Source of the DNA: JACRCT01 sp049841135
GTDB lineage: Bacteria; Myxococcota; Myxococcia; Myxococcales; UBA5297
DNA length: 64,000 bases
NCBI GenBank assembly: GCA_049841135.1
Contig: JASGHK010000005.1
Location: 434,001-498,000, forward strand
Direction: 5' to 3'
The notes beneath the pieces are model-generated. The model ran no database searches. It was not told the DNA's origin and saw nothing but the letters and a program-made list of their open reading frames with translations. Made by a program: the position numbers and the translations under genes. Positions 18,494-27,849 of this stretch are shown in pieces (the stretch's first letter is position 1; each line of letters opens with the position of its first letter).

Positions 18494-19591
18494 ATGGAAC
18501 CCTCGAGAGCCGCCCCTCCTTCGATCGTGGTCCTCCCCCGGCCGGACGGGCCGATGGTCGCTCCTGCGCATGGGCGGCCCCTGGCCCCGGTCCTCGCCGG
18601 CTGCCTCCTCGCGACCGCGGCGGTGGCCTGGCTCGGGCTCTGCGTCGGAGCCGGCGCCTTGGAGCTGGAGGCGCCACGCCTCGGCTGGGACTCGCTGGGC
18701 CTGGCGGACGCCGCGGCCACCGTGCGCCAGCTCGCCATCCGCGAGGCCCGCCTGCCCCGCGTCCTGCTCGGACTGATCGCAGGAGCCGCGTTCGCCACCG
18801 CCGGCGGCGTCCTCCAGGCCCTGACTCGGAATCCGCTGGCCGCGCCTTCGCTCGCAGGGGTGCAGCCGGGGGCCGGGCTGGCGGTGGTCCTGGCCCTGTG
18901 GGCGCTTCCTTGGATCTCCCCCGGATCGCTCGCGCTGGTGGCCTTCGCCGGCGCGTTCGGTGGCGCGGGTCTCGTCTTCGCCCTCACCGCCGCGGCCGGG
19001 CCCCGCGCTCCCAGCTCCACCTTGCTGCTCGCGGGCGTCTGCGTCTCGATGACCGCGCAGGCGGCCATCCTCCTCGTGGTCCTCTCGACCGGGTTCGGGC
19101 AGGACGTGCTCGTGTGGCAGGCGGGAGCGCTCACCAACGCGAGCTGGAGCGCGCTGAAGGTGATGACCCCCTTCTGGCTCGCCGGCTTCGTCTTGGTGGC
19201 CTGGCTCGCCCCGGCGCTGCGGGTGCTCGCGCTCGGCGACGAGGTCAGCGCCGGCCTGGGCGCGAGGCCCGGGGTCGTGCGCGCGCTGGGGTTGCTCAGC
19301 GTCCTGCTGCTGGCCGGCGCGACGGTGGCGGTCACCGGCCCCGTCGGCTTCGTCGGCCTCGTCGTCCCCCACCTCGCGCGCAAGCTCGCCGGCTTCGACG
19401 AGCGGCGCTACCTCCCCGTCGCGGCGATGCTCGGCGCTTGCCTCATCGTCCTGGCCGACGCGCTCGCTCGGTCCTTGAGGCCCCCGATGGAGCTGCCGGT
19501 CGGAGTCGTCACCGCCGCGCTGGGCGCTCCCCTCTTCCTCTTCTGGGCGACCCGCCAGACCGAGTCCGGCGCTGCGCAGGAGCCCCGGTGA
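18494..19591 (+). CDS. FecCD-family ABC transporter permease 1
   Basis: 365 residues with about nine membrane helices and the FecCD signature: REARLPRVLLGLIAGAAFATAGGVLQALTRNPLA (residues ~80-115), a coupling-helix region GDEVSAGLGARPG and GPVGFVGLVVPHLARKL near the C-terminus. This family imports ferric siderophores, heme or cobalamin. The start at 18494 gives a 20-residue leader before a second ATG at 18554; the latter may be the real start. Its stop overlaps the GTG start of the second permease (GTGA), showing translational coupling. Confidence 0.88.
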   Translation: MEPSRAAPPSIVVLPRPDGPMVAPAHGRPLAPVLAGCLLATAAVAWLGLCVGAGALELEAPRLGWDSLGLADAAATVRQLAIREARLPRVLLGLIAGAAFATAGGVLQALTRNPLAAPSLAGVQPGAGLAVVLALWALPWISPGSLALVAFAGAFGGAGLVFALTAAAGPRAPSSTLLLAGVCVSMTAQAAILLVVLSTGFGQDVLVWQAGALTNASWSALKVMTPFWLAGFVLVAWLAPALRVLALGDEVSAGLGARPGVVRALGLLSVLLLAGATVAVTGPVGFVGLVVPHLARKLAGFDERRYLPVAAMLGACLIVLADALARSLRPPMELPVGVVTAALGAPLFLFWATRQTESGAAQEPR

Positions 19592-20601
19592 CGTCGTCCG
19601 CCTCCTCCGCCGCCTGGCTCCGATGCGGCCTGCTGCTGCTGTGCTGCCTCGCGACCATGGTCCTGTCGCTGATGCTCGGGCACCTCCCGCTGGCTCCCTC
19701 CGACCTCGTCTCGGGGCTGCTGGGCACCGGCTCGCCGGCCGCGACGGCGGTGGTCCAAGAGCTGCGCGGACCGCGGGTCCTGCTCGGGGCGCTCGTCGGG
19801 GCCAGCCTCGGCGTCGCCGGCGTGATGGTGCAGGCGCTGGTGCGCAACCCGCTGGCGGACCCGAGCCTGCTCGGCATCGAGCACGGCGCGGGGCTCGGAG
19901 TGCTGCTGCTGGTCCTGCTGGCGCCGGAGCTTGCGGCGTCGGCCTGGGCGCTGCCGCTCGCCTCGATCGTCGGAGCGGTGCTGGCGCTGCTGTTCCTGCT
20001 CGCCCTCGCCACGCGTCGCCGCAACGTCGACCCCCTGCAGCTCGTCCTGGTGGGGGTCGGGGTCAACCTCCTGCTCGGCGCGGCGATGACGTTGCTGGCG
20101 CTCGCAATCCCCGAGCGGCTCTACGAGTCTCTGCTGGTCTGGTTCACCGGCACGTTGACGAGTGCGGACTCCGCACGTGTGCTCGCCGTTGGCCTTGCGC
20201 TCTTCACCGCCATCCCTTGGGCCGTGCGGCTGGCGCCCGCGATGGACCTCGGCGCGCTCGGCGAAGACGTGCCGCGGGCGCTAGGGCTTTCGCTCTCGAG
20301 GTTCCGGCTGCAGCTCGCGGCCTGCTCGGTGGTGCTGGCCGGAAGCGCCTGGGCCGCGGCTGGAGGCATCGCGTTCGTGGGGCTGCTGGCGCCTCACCTC
20401 GGACGCCGGCTGGTCGGGGCGCGCCACGCTGCCTTGCTGCCCGCCGCGGCGCTCGTGGGAGCCCTTCTGGTCGTGGTGGCAGACCTCGTCGGGCGGACCT
20501 GCGTGCCCCCCACCGAGGCTCCGGCTGGAATCGTCGTCGCGCTGATCGGCGGGCCGGCGTTCGCGCTGATGCTGGTCCGCTGGCGTCGCGCTGCCCGGTA
20601 G
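19588..20601 (+). CDS. FecCD-family ABC transporter permease 2
   Basis: 337 residues from a GTG at 19588 that overlaps the preceding stop. It has the same family hallmarks as its partner: LRGPRVLLGALVGASLGVAG, ALVRNPLADPSLLGIEHGAG, GEDVPRALGLSLSRFR and GGIAFVGLLAPHLGRRLVG. Two different permeases in tandem form the heterodimeric channel seen in FecCD/FhuB-type systems. The ATPase is not downstream; it is encoded 5.5 kb away at 26110. The gene converges with the methyltransferase gene at 20616. Confidence 0.88.
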   Translation: MTSSASSAAWLRCGLLLLCCLATMVLSLMLGHLPLAPSDLVSGLLGTGSPAATAVVQELRGPRVLLGALVGASLGVAGVMVQALVRNPLADPSLLGIEHGAGLGVLLLVLLAPELAASAWALPLASIVGAVLALLFLLALATRRRNVDPLQLVLVGVGVNLLLGAAMTLLALAIPERLYESLLVWFTGTLTSADSARVLAVGLALFTAIPWAVRLAPAMDLGALGEDVPRALGLSLSRFRLQLAACSVVLAGSAWAAAGGIAFVGLLAPHLGRRLVGARHAALLPAAALVGALLVVVADLVGRTCVPPTEAPAGIVVALIGGPAFALMLVRWRRAAR

Positions 20602-20615
20602 CGCGCGTTGGCAGC

Positions 20616-21447
20616 TCACCGCTTGCTGGCCCGGACGATCTCCATCGGCTCGTACCCGCGGATCCACGGGTGGCGGGAGACGACGGCGGCGCGCGCGGCC
20701 ATGATGGCGCTCGCGTCGAGCTTGCCCACGTCGACCGCGCCCGCGGCGTCGAGCAGCGCCTGGACCATTCCAGCGTCGTGGAAGAAGAGCGGGAACGCGT
20801 TGACCACCCGCTCGTACTCGGCCCAGCGCGGGCTCTCGGAGTCACCGCGTCGCAGCCTCGCGCGCAGACGCTCGGCCGCCCCACCCAGCCACGCTCGCAG
20901 CCCCGTCGCCTCGGCGCTCGGCTGGCGCCGCGCATTGAAGACCAGCATGGTCCCGCCCGGCCGCAGCACGCGCAGCCACTCGCGCACCGCCACACCTGGC
21001 CGCGGGAGCGTGAAGATGACGAACCGGCTGGAGACCACGTCGAAGGACGCGTCCGGGAACGGCAGCGCCTGGGCGTCACCCTGCTGGAAGGTCGCGTGGT
21101 CGGCCTTCGCCTCCGCCGCGCCGGCCCGGGCCTCGCGCACCATCGCGTCGGACAGGTCGAGCCCCGTCACCTCGTGCCCGAGCTTCCGCGTACAGGAGGG
21201 CGCACGTGCCGGGGCCGCAGCCGACGTCCAGGACCTTCAGCGGCTTTCGCTCGGGCAGCGCGCCGCGCATGGTGTCGAGCCAGGCCTTGCGCACCACCGG
21301 CTCGGCGAACTTGCCGCGGGTCATGATGCGCACGAAGTTCGCGACGCGGTCCTCGTCGTTCCACCCCCAGCGCACGAGCTCGGTCGCAGCGTCGGGCGCC
21401 CGCGTCGGGGGCTGTGTCGGCGGTCGTGCCAGGGCGGGGTCGTTCAT
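20616..21447 (-). CDS. Class I SAM-dependent methyltransferase, frameshifted
   Basis: About 277 residues. The SAM-binding motif I is VLDVGCGPGTCALLYAE, and after the break come GHEVTGLDLS (motif II acidic residue), FQQGDAQALPFPDASFDVV (motif III/IV) and LRVLRPGGTMLVFNA, a UbiE/Methyltransf_11-type order. The break is at 21180-21186: a coding-strand GAGCTC reads GAAGCTC (+1). Its ATG overlaps the stop of the upstream substrate-binding lipoprotein gene (ATGA), so it is the last gene of the uptake operon. The substrate is unknown; modification of a siderophore or metallophore is one possibility. Confidence 0.82.
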
Positions 21448-22473
21448 GGCGCAGGTGGAGGCAGGACGTTGGGGATGCCCGCTAGCAGGTCGTCCATCAC
21501 CTGCTCGTGGGCCAGCACGCTGTGGATCTGCCAGGGCCAGCTGTCCACCTCGATCACCTGGCCGTCGCGGACCGCGGGGATGCGGTGGAACAGCGGGCTC
21601 TCGTCGAGCCTCGTGGAGCGTGTGCTGCGCGCCGATCACCACGCTGTCCACGGCGACGACCAGCACTCCCGCGCGCAGCTCGGCCAGGCTCTCGACGGAG
21701 ACCAGGTCGAAGTAGTCGCTGGGGATGTGCTCCTTCACATAGGGGTCGACCGGCAGCGCCAGGGTCTCGCTGACGAAGCCCAGGTGCCGCATGCCGAGCA
21801 AGCGCAGCTGGCGGGCGTGCAGGCGCAGGACGGCAACGGTCCGCCCGTTCAGGCGCTCGCGGATGACGGCCGAGGTCTCGGCGACGCGTCGCTGGTGCGC
21901 GGCCAGCACCTGCCGCGCGCGCTCTTCCACCCCGAGCACCTGGCCCAGCTCCATCAAGCGCTGCTGGTAGGCGTCGGCGGGGAGCGCGTCGTAGGAGGTC
22001 GCCAGCGTCGGCGCGATGCGGCTCAGGGTCGGCACCTCTCCGGGCCAACCCGCCAGGATCAGGTCCGGCGACGCGGCCCAGAGCTGCTCGAGGTTGGTGC
22101 CGCCGCCCACGCCCGTCGTCCCCAGCAGCGAAACGCCTTGCGGGTCGAAGTGCCGCCGCGCGTAGGCGGGCAGCTCCTGAGTCCAGTTCGCGGCGACGGC
22201 GACCGGGCGGACCCCGAGCGAGATCAGGTCGTCGCTGGCGAGGAACATTCCAGCCACCCGCTGCGGACGCGCCGGGATCCACGTCTCGCCGCCCGCGTGC
22301 CGGACCAGGCGTCGGTCCCCGCGCTGCTCGACGACGCTCATTCCTTGCGCAGGCCTCCCTGTGGGCCTGGACCGCGGCTCCGCGGGCTCGTGGCAGCCCC
22401 AGCAGAGCAACACCAGCCCCGCGGCGGCGAGGACCGTCCGGGTTCTTCTCCTGTCTGGAAGCGGTCGCCGCAT
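21444..22473 (-). CDS. Iron-siderophore-type ABC substrate-binding lipoprotein, frameshifted
   Basis: About 343 residues. The N-terminus has a lipoprotein signal (VLAAAGLVLLCWGCHEP) and the rest matches FecB/BtuF-type binding proteins: RPQRVAGMFLASDDLISLG, the GVSLLGTTGVGGGTNLEQLW clamp region, ASPDLILAGW and the C-terminal VMDDLLAGIPN. One break at 21606-21612 (GAGCTC to GAGGCTC on the coding strand, +1) separates TLHE from LDESPLFHRIPAVRDGQVIE. It would deliver the ligand to the permease pair at 18494-20601. It follows the TonB receptor gene by about 20 bp and overlaps the methyltransferase. Confidence 0.83.
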
Positions 22474-22494
22474 CGCGCGCAGTAGATCCCGGGT

Positions 22495-24723
22495 TCAGAG
22501 CTCGCAGGTGAGCTTGGTGCGGAAGGTCCGTCCCGGGCGCTGGACCCCGTAGACGTCGAACGCCGGCTCGTCGGTGAGGTTCTGCGCCTCGACCGACGCG
22601 GTGAGACGCGCCGTGTCCAGCCGGAAGAGGTAGGTGAGCGCCAGCGAGTGGAGCAGCTGCTCCGGCACCCGCTGCTTGTAGGCGTGGATCCCCACGCTCT
22701 CCCAGCCCCGGAAGTAGTCGTGCACGTAGCGCAGCGAGTAGCTGAGCGCCAGCTCGTCTCCCGGCATCGCCAGCTCGCGGAGCTGGCCTCGCGCCGCGGC
22801 GTTGGCGAACAAGTAGGGACGGTTGGGGACCCGGTCGCCGGCGTAGTCGGCGAAGCTCCCTGTCGCCGAGGTGTTGCGGAAGTCGACGTAGGTGACGTTG
22901 GCGTCGAGCGCCAGGTAGCCGTGCGGCTCGGTCCAGCCGGCCGCCGCCTCCACGCCCAGCGACCGGGCGCTGTAGACGTTGTGGTAGCTGTAGAACCGGT
23001 CGTTGCCGAGCAGGACGATGAGCTGGCTCGCCTCGCGCAGGAATCCATGGAGGTCGAGGCGGAACGAGCCGGCGCGGGTGTCGCGGGCGTCGACCGTCAC
23101 CCCGGCGTTCAGGTTGTGGCTGCTCTCGGGCACCAGGTCCAGGTCGGCCTGCACCAGGCCGCCGTCTCCGAAGACCTCGTCGGGGCGCGGCAGCCGCGTC
23201 GCCCACTCGTACGAGAGCTTGGCCCAGACGGGGTCGGCGAAGCGGAAGCGCAAGGCGTCGCCGACCCCTGCCCGCTTCGAGTCGCGGCTGCGGTCGCGGA
23301 AGAAGCCGCCCAAGAGCGCCTCCTCCCCGCGGACGAGCTGGAGATAGCCCTTGGCGAAGGCGACGTTGTCGAGGCGGCCGTCGAAGGCCTGCAGCTCGTG
23401 CTCGGCCCCGGCCACCAGCGTGAAGAGGTCCTTGCGCGCCGTCAGCGGGTCGCGCGCCGAGGGATTGCGCTGCTGCCGCTCGTCGCCGGTGCGGGTGACA
23501 TAGGTCGGCGCGACCGAGAGGCGCACGGTGTGCTGCGAGCGCGGCCGCCACTCGAGGTTCACCCGCCCGAAGCCGCTGTGGCCCCAGATGACCTGGTCGT
23601 GGGGCACGCCCTCCACTTCGCCCGGTTGCGGCCGCTGGCCGGCGCAGCGCCCGTACCAGTCGTAGACGCAGCGGCTGACGTCGAGCAGCCAGGTGCGCTC
23701 GAAGGCGTAGCCGGCGCTCACGTCCAGGCTCAGCTCCCGCGGGAGATCCACCGACCAGAAGAGCGTCGCGCCCAGCCCGGTGCGTCCGAGCGCCGCCTCG
23801 CCGTACGGCACCTGCATGTCGAGGTCGTGCTGCAGCTCGCGCGCGAACCCGGTGATGAAGCCGCGCACCGCCAGCCGCCGCGCCCATGACCGGCCGACGA
23901 CGCCCGTCTCCAGGCTGCCGCCGCCGGCCTGGTACCCGTCATGGAAGCGCGAGACCCGGGCCGGCGAGAGCTGCCCGGACGGGTCCCAGGTCTCGACGTC
24001 GACCGGGTAGTCGTTCTCGGCGGCGTCGAAGAAGCCTGTGCCGCGGACGAAGGTGCCGGCCGACGCGTCGCGATCGCTGGCCGCGAGCGTCACGCGGTGG
24101 GTCTGGTGGGACCCGAGCTCGTAGGAGAGCGCCCCGCGCGGGCCCGGCCGGAGCGGCTCGCTGACGAGGTTGACCGCGCCGCCGAGCGCGTCGGCCCCGA
24201 AGCGCACCGGGACCACGCCCCGGTAGATCTCCACGCGGTCGACCAGGTTCACCGGCACGTTGGAGAGGCCGAACGGATAGCCGGCGAGGTCCAGCGGCAG
24301 CCCGTCGAGGAAGAAGCGGATCTGGTCGTCGGTGAGGCCGTTGAGCGAGAGCCGGGTGCCCGAACCGAGGCCGCCCGTGCGCTGGACGGCGACCCCCTCG
24401 GTCCGCGCCAGCACCTCGCCCAGGTCGGCGGACTGCCGGCGCGCCTGCCTGGTCTCCACGACCTTCACGGCCTGCGCCGACTCCCGCAGGCGCTGGGCCT
24501 CCGACTTGGCCCGGACCGTCGTCTGGAAGCCGGCGTCCGCGGCGGGCGGCTGCTCAGGCGTCTCCGCCGCGACCTCCTGATTCTGAGCGGGCGCAGGCAG
24601 AGCGAGGGCCACCGCTGGCTCGGGAGCGACGCCGCCATCCGGCGCGGACACCGCTCCTGCCGGGCCGGCGGCCCACGCCGCCAGACCCGCCACCAGCGCC
24701 ATGGCCCTCGCGCCCGAGGTCAC
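22495..24723 (-). CDS. TonB-dependent outer-membrane receptor
   Basis: 742 residues from a GTG at 24723 that overlaps the upstream stop (GTGA); an ATG at 24702 is an alternative. A signal sequence (MALVAGLAAWAAGPAGAVSA) is followed by a Pro/Ala linker, a plug domain with DDQIRFFLDGLPLDLAGYPF and VEIYRGVVPVRFGADALGGA, and a long barrel ending TFRTKLTCEL. The family imports ferric siderophores, vitamin B12 or other large ligands with TonB energy. Gene order (lipoprotein, receptor, binding protein, methyltransferase) points to a metallophore-uptake operon. Confidence 0.9.
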   Translation of the reverse strand: MTSGARAMALVAGLAAWAAGPAGAVSAPDGGVAPEPAVALALPAPAQNQEVAAETPEQPPAADAGFQTTVRAKSEAQRLRESAQAVKVVETRQARRQSADLGEVLARTEGVAVQRTGGLGSGTRLSLNGLTDDQIRFFLDGLPLDLAGYPFGLSNVPVNLVDRVEIYRGVVPVRFGADALGGAVNLVSEPLRPGPRGALSYELGSHQTHRVTLAASDRDASAGTFVRGTGFFDAAENDYPVDVETWDPSGQLSPARVSRFHDGYQAGGGSLETGVVGRSWARRLAVRGFITGFARELQHDLDMQVPYGEAALGRTGLGATLFWSVDLPRELSLDVSAGYAFERTWLLDVSRCVYDWYGRCAGQRPQPGEVEGVPHDQVIWGHSGFGRVNLEWRPRSQHTVRLSVAPTYVTRTGDERQQRNPSARDPLTARKDLFTLVAGAEHELQAFDGRLDNVAFAKGYLQLVRGEEALLGGFFRDRSRDSKRAGVGDALRFRFADPVWAKLSYEWATRLPRPDEVFGDGGLVQADLDLVPESSHNLNAGVTVDARDTRAGSFRLDLHGFLREASQLIVLLGNDRFYSYHNVYSARSLGVEAAAGWTEPHGYLALDANVTYVDFRNTSATGSFADYAGDRVPNRPYLFANAAARGQLRELAMPGDELALSYSLRYVHDYFRGWESVGIHAYKQRVPEQLLHSLALTYLFRLDTARLTASVEAQNLTDEPAFDVYGVQRPGRTFRTKLTCEL

Positions 24724-25955
24724 CGCAGCCTGCGCATGAACCACAGGTCGCCGCTCGGCACCTCGAACACCTTGGCGCCGATGCCGTTGGCGGCGGTGAC
24801 GCCGTGGACCTCGGCGGCGTTGGGGCCGGAGACCTGCACGTAGAGGACGCCGTCGACGACGTGCTCCTGGGCGTTGCCGACGCCGCCCTTGGGGATCGCG
24901 TCCTGCCTCGTCCACGTGCCGGTCGCGGTGTCGAGCAGCACGTAGAAGAACTCGGTCGACGCGTAGAAGTCGTCCGGGGTCGCGATGCTCGCCTTGTCGA
25001 CCGCCGGGTCGAGGATCTGCGCGAGCACGTGCGTCGCGTCGAGCAGGTGGATGCCCCACGAGCCGATGGTGCCGGTGGCCTTGTCCAGATCGACCGAGTA
25101 GCTGGAGTCGAAGGCCGAGGCGCCGGACTTGACGCGGACCACGCCGGCGTTGGGCGCGGCCCCGCCCCCCAGCGCGTGCCCGAAGAGCTTCACGTCGCCG
25201 CCGACCGTGCCGCCGACGTAGGCGTCGCCGCCCAGGCCCCAGACGACGTAGCTGCCGCCGACCCGGTCGTCCTCGAGCACCACCGGGTCCTTGGCCATCG
25301 TGGAGTCGATGATCATGACGGCCGCGCCGGCGGCGATGACGAGGTTGGCGCTGTCGCTCCAGCTGACCGGAACGAAGACCTGCGAGCCGACGGTGGTCGG
25401 CACGCCCAGGGAGAGGTCGGGCAGGTCGGTCTTCTCGAGGAAGGCGAGCGACTTGGTCTCGCCGGTGAGCTTCATCTCCTTCGGGTTCCAGCCGATCATC
25501 CGGCGACCCTTGCCATCGAGCACGTACGCCTGCGTCGGCGACAGATAGGCGCTGTAGGCGCGGCTGGACGGCAAGCCGGTGGACTGGAAGCTGAACTTTC
25601 CTTCCTCGACCAGGCTCAGGTCGTTGCCGACGGAGAAGCGGGTCATGGTGTTCGCCTGGCGGTCGCGCAGGAAGATGGCCCCGTCGAACACCTCGAGGTC
25701 GGCGCTGGTGAACTCGCGCGCCTTGCTCCGGTCGAGCTTGCCGGTGGGGACCTCGCTCACCACGCTCAGGTAGTAGAGCCTCGAGTCCGGGGTGAAGACG
25801 CGCTCGGCCACCACGATGGCCGGCGTCGCTCCGGCGTCGGCCGGCTGCCCGGCGTCGGGGCCCGGGGTGTTGGTGCCGCCGCAGCCGGCAGCCAGGGCGA
25901 GGACCACGGCCAGGGCTGGGGAGACGATGGGATTCGGGCGCGCTTGCGCGGACAT
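24720..25955 (-). CDS. Surface lipoprotein of the metallophore-uptake operon (MxcI-like)
   Basis: 411 residues starting at the ATG at 25955 (MSAQARPNP). The lipobox is LALAAGCGG, so it is probably membrane-anchored at Cys ~24. A short Pro/Gly/Asp-rich linker leads to a repeated beta-strand protein with blade-like motifs (AYLSPTQAYVLDGKGRRMIGW, GGDAYVGGTVGGDVKLFG), suggesting a propeller. Its place directly upstream of a TonB receptor recalls the MxcI-type proteins of myxochelin loci, which is from memory and tentative. First gene of the four-gene operon; translationally coupled to the receptor. Confidence 0.65.
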   Translation of the reverse strand: MSAQARPNPIVSPALAVVLALAAGCGGTNTPGPDAGQPADAGATPAIVVAERVFTPDSRLYYLSVVSEVPTGKLDRSKAREFTSADLEVFDGAIFLRDRQANTMTRFSVGNDLSLVEEGKFSFQSTGLPSSRAYSAYLSPTQAYVLDGKGRRMIGWNPKEMKLTGETKSLAFLEKTDLPDLSLGVPTTVGSQVFVPVSWSDSANLVIAAGAAVMIIDSTMAKDPVVLEDDRVGGSYVVWGLGGDAYVGGTVGGDVKLFGHALGGGAAPNAGVVRVKSGASAFDSSYSVDLDKATGTIGSWGIHLLDATHVLAQILDPAVDKASIATPDDFYASTEFFYVLLDTATGTWTRQDAIPKGGVGNAQEHVVDGVLYVQVSGPNAAEVHGVTAANGIGAKVFEVPSGDLWFMRRLR

Positions 25956-26109
25956 GAACTCTCCGGTCTTCGGGTCGAAAGCCTGCGCGGGAGCCGTAGC
26001 CCTGTCGCTGAACCCTGGATAGGGGGAAAACCCCCAAGCGGAGCCGGGGCGGGCCACCGCCGAGGACGCCGGCGACTCGAGCGCGCCCCGGCTAGAATCG
26101 CCGCCACCC
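25956..26109. promoter_or_regulatory. Divergent promoter region of the uptake locus
   Basis: 154 bp separate the divergent lipoprotein operon and the ATPase gene, so both promoters probably lie here. A short hairpin GGGGG-AAAA-CCCCC (about 26020-26034) is the only clear symmetric element. I see no convincing AT-rich Fur box and no B12-riboswitch core. Confidence 0.4.
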
Positions 26110-26908
26110 ATGCCTCGCCTCGACGCCGATACCCTCTGCCTCGCGTATGGCGACGAGCTGGTCGTCGACGGGATGAGCCTCCACGTGCCCGTCGGGCGCA
26201 CCACGGTCCTCGTCGGTCCGAACGCATCCGGCAAGTCCACGCTGCTCAAGGGGCTGTGCCGTCTGCTCGCGCCGAAGGCGGGCGCGGTGCTCCTGGACGG
26301 CAAGGCGCTGGCCGACTGGCCCACCCGCGAGCTCGCCCGGCACGTGGGCTATCTCCCGCAGGCTGCCCGAGGCGCCCGGGGAGATGACCGTGCGCGAGCT
26401 GGTGGCGCTGGGCCGGTTTCCCCATCGCTCGGTGTGGGGGGCTGAGTCCAAGGCCGATCGCCTGGCCGTCGAGGCCGCGCTGGCGCGAGCCGGCGTCGAA
26501 GCGCTTCAGGGCCGCACCCTCCAGACCCTCTCCGGAGGACAGCGGCAGCGCGCGTGGATCGCCATGGCCCTGGCGCAGGAGGCAGAGGTGATGCTCCTGG
26601 ACGAGCCGACGACCTTCCTGGACCCAGCCCACCAGCTGGAGGTCCTCGAGCTGGTCGACCACCTCCGGGACGCCCTCGGGCGGACGCTGATCCTCGTCCT
26701 GCACGACATCAACCACGCGGCCCGCCACGCCGACCACGTCGTCGCGCTCAAGGCGGGTCGGATCGTCGTGGAGGGCCCGCCCGCATCGGTCATCACCAAG
26801 GAGCACCTCCGCGCCGTCTTCGACATCGACGCGGACGTCTTCACGCACCCTGCGACGGGGCGAACGCTCTGCGTGCCTCTGGGCCGGATGCCAGAGCGCG
26901 CCCCCTGA
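26110..26908 (+). CDS. FecE-type ABC transporter ATP-binding protein, frameshifted
   Basis: About 266 residues. Walker A is GPNASGKST, followed by the Q-loop region VGYLPQ; after the break come MTVRELVALGRFPH, the ABC signature LSGGQRQRAWIAMALAQ, Walker B VMLLDEPTTFLD and the switch His in LVLHDINHA. This is the ATPase order of siderophore/cobalamin importers. The break lies within 26361-26380, a run of C/G (one extra base). The partner permeases are encoded at 18494-20601, separated by the minus-strand operon. Divergent from that operon. Confidence 0.85.
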
Positions 26909-27059
26909 GCCCCGGCAGCGCACCGGGGTACGCATCGCGGTCGCGCGGGGTGGCGAAGAGGCAGTCGGCTCCAGCCCGACCGGCGCACTTTTCTTCGCGA
27001 CCTTCCCCGCGACCCTTCATCAGTCTCTCGAACCGACACGCCGTCCCGAACCCCTCGGC

Positions 27060-27090
27060 TGCTGAAGATAGGCAGCTGCTTTGTGACATG
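27060..27090 (-). repeat. 31-bp dispersed repeat, copy 2
   Basis: The reverse complement matches the element at 2057-2087 at 30 of 31 positions (one T/C difference). It lies between the ATPase gene and a small propeller-like gene, 29 bp upstream of the latter. Its CATGTCACAAAG end faces right, away from copy 1. Confidence 0.7.
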
Positions 27091-27119
27091 ACTTGAGACC
27101 GTCCCAGCAGGAGTCACCG

Positions 27120-27714
27120 ATGATCGTCCCGATTCTCCTCGCAGCCATCACCTCCGCCGCCGCGCCCGATCCGGGCGAAGCTCGTCTTCACCGCCCGCGA
27201 GAAGAACGGCCAGAGCGCCATCTTCACGCTCCAGCTCGCGGACGGGCGTCCGGTGAAGCGCTTCGCGAGCACGGACAAGATCAACGGCAACTGCCTCCAC
27301 CCGCGCTGGACGGCCGACGGGTCGGCCATCGAGTTCGTGGCGATGAAGGACGGAGCCTGGGCGCGCTGGTCCATGGGGGCCGACGGCTCGCACCCGCACG
27401 TGATCGACGGCGTCCCCGACCTCGTCAGCGTCGCCTCGCGCAGCAAGGACCTCGTCGTCGAGGGCGGCGCGCTCTACCGCGTCGACGGTGACAAGAGAGT
27501 CCTGCTCCACAAGGCGGCCCAGTTCGCCGACGGCGACGGAATCTCGGAGGCCGCCTGGAACGGCGAGCACACCCGCGTCGTCTTCCAGGCCTGCGTCACT
27601 CCCCTTGGCTGCAAGCTGATGGTGGTGGACCGGGAGGGCAAGAAGGCCAGGAAGGTCGCCGACGGCAAGGACGCCGACTGGCGCCCCAGCGCGTCCTCCT
27701 CGTCCAGCCCGTGA
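27120..27714 (+). CDS. Exported TolB/PD40-like protein, frameshifted
   Basis: About 198 residues. A short signal peptide (MIVPILLAAITSAAA) leads to TolB-like repeats: LVFTAREKNGQSAIFTLQLA, HPRWTADGSAIEFVAMKDG and CKLMVVDREGKKARKVADG. The frame breaks at 27177-27183 where GAGCTC reads GAAGCTC (+1); removing one A joins DPGE to LVFTARE. Likely periplasmic; the partner is unknown. A good Shine-Dalgarno-like AGCAGGAGT lies upstream of the ATG. Confidence 0.68.
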
Positions 27715-27849
27715 TGGGCGCAGTCCTGCGATGACGGGTGGAGGCGGCTGGGCCGACCTTGCGACGAGCCCCCTCGCCGGTCGACACTTTCCCTCTCGAC
27801 GTCCCGCTCCGCCGTCCACGCCGTCTCACTCGCGACTTCCCGAGGGTCT

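Noticed and set aside
22495..26037. 1180-codon frame through the receptor and the lipoprotein gene
   Set aside because: The part beyond 24723 is antisense-like shadow of the lipoprotein gene in another frame; the receptor starts at the GTGA overlap.
25956..26109. Cobalamin riboswitch or Fur box upstream of the uptake operon
   Set aside because: No B12-box or AT-rich Fur-like dyad was recognisable.
2057..27090. 25-kb composite transposon between the 31-bp repeats
   Set aside because: No transposase at the ends and no target duplication; the genes inside look ordinary, so kept only as a finding about the repeat pair.
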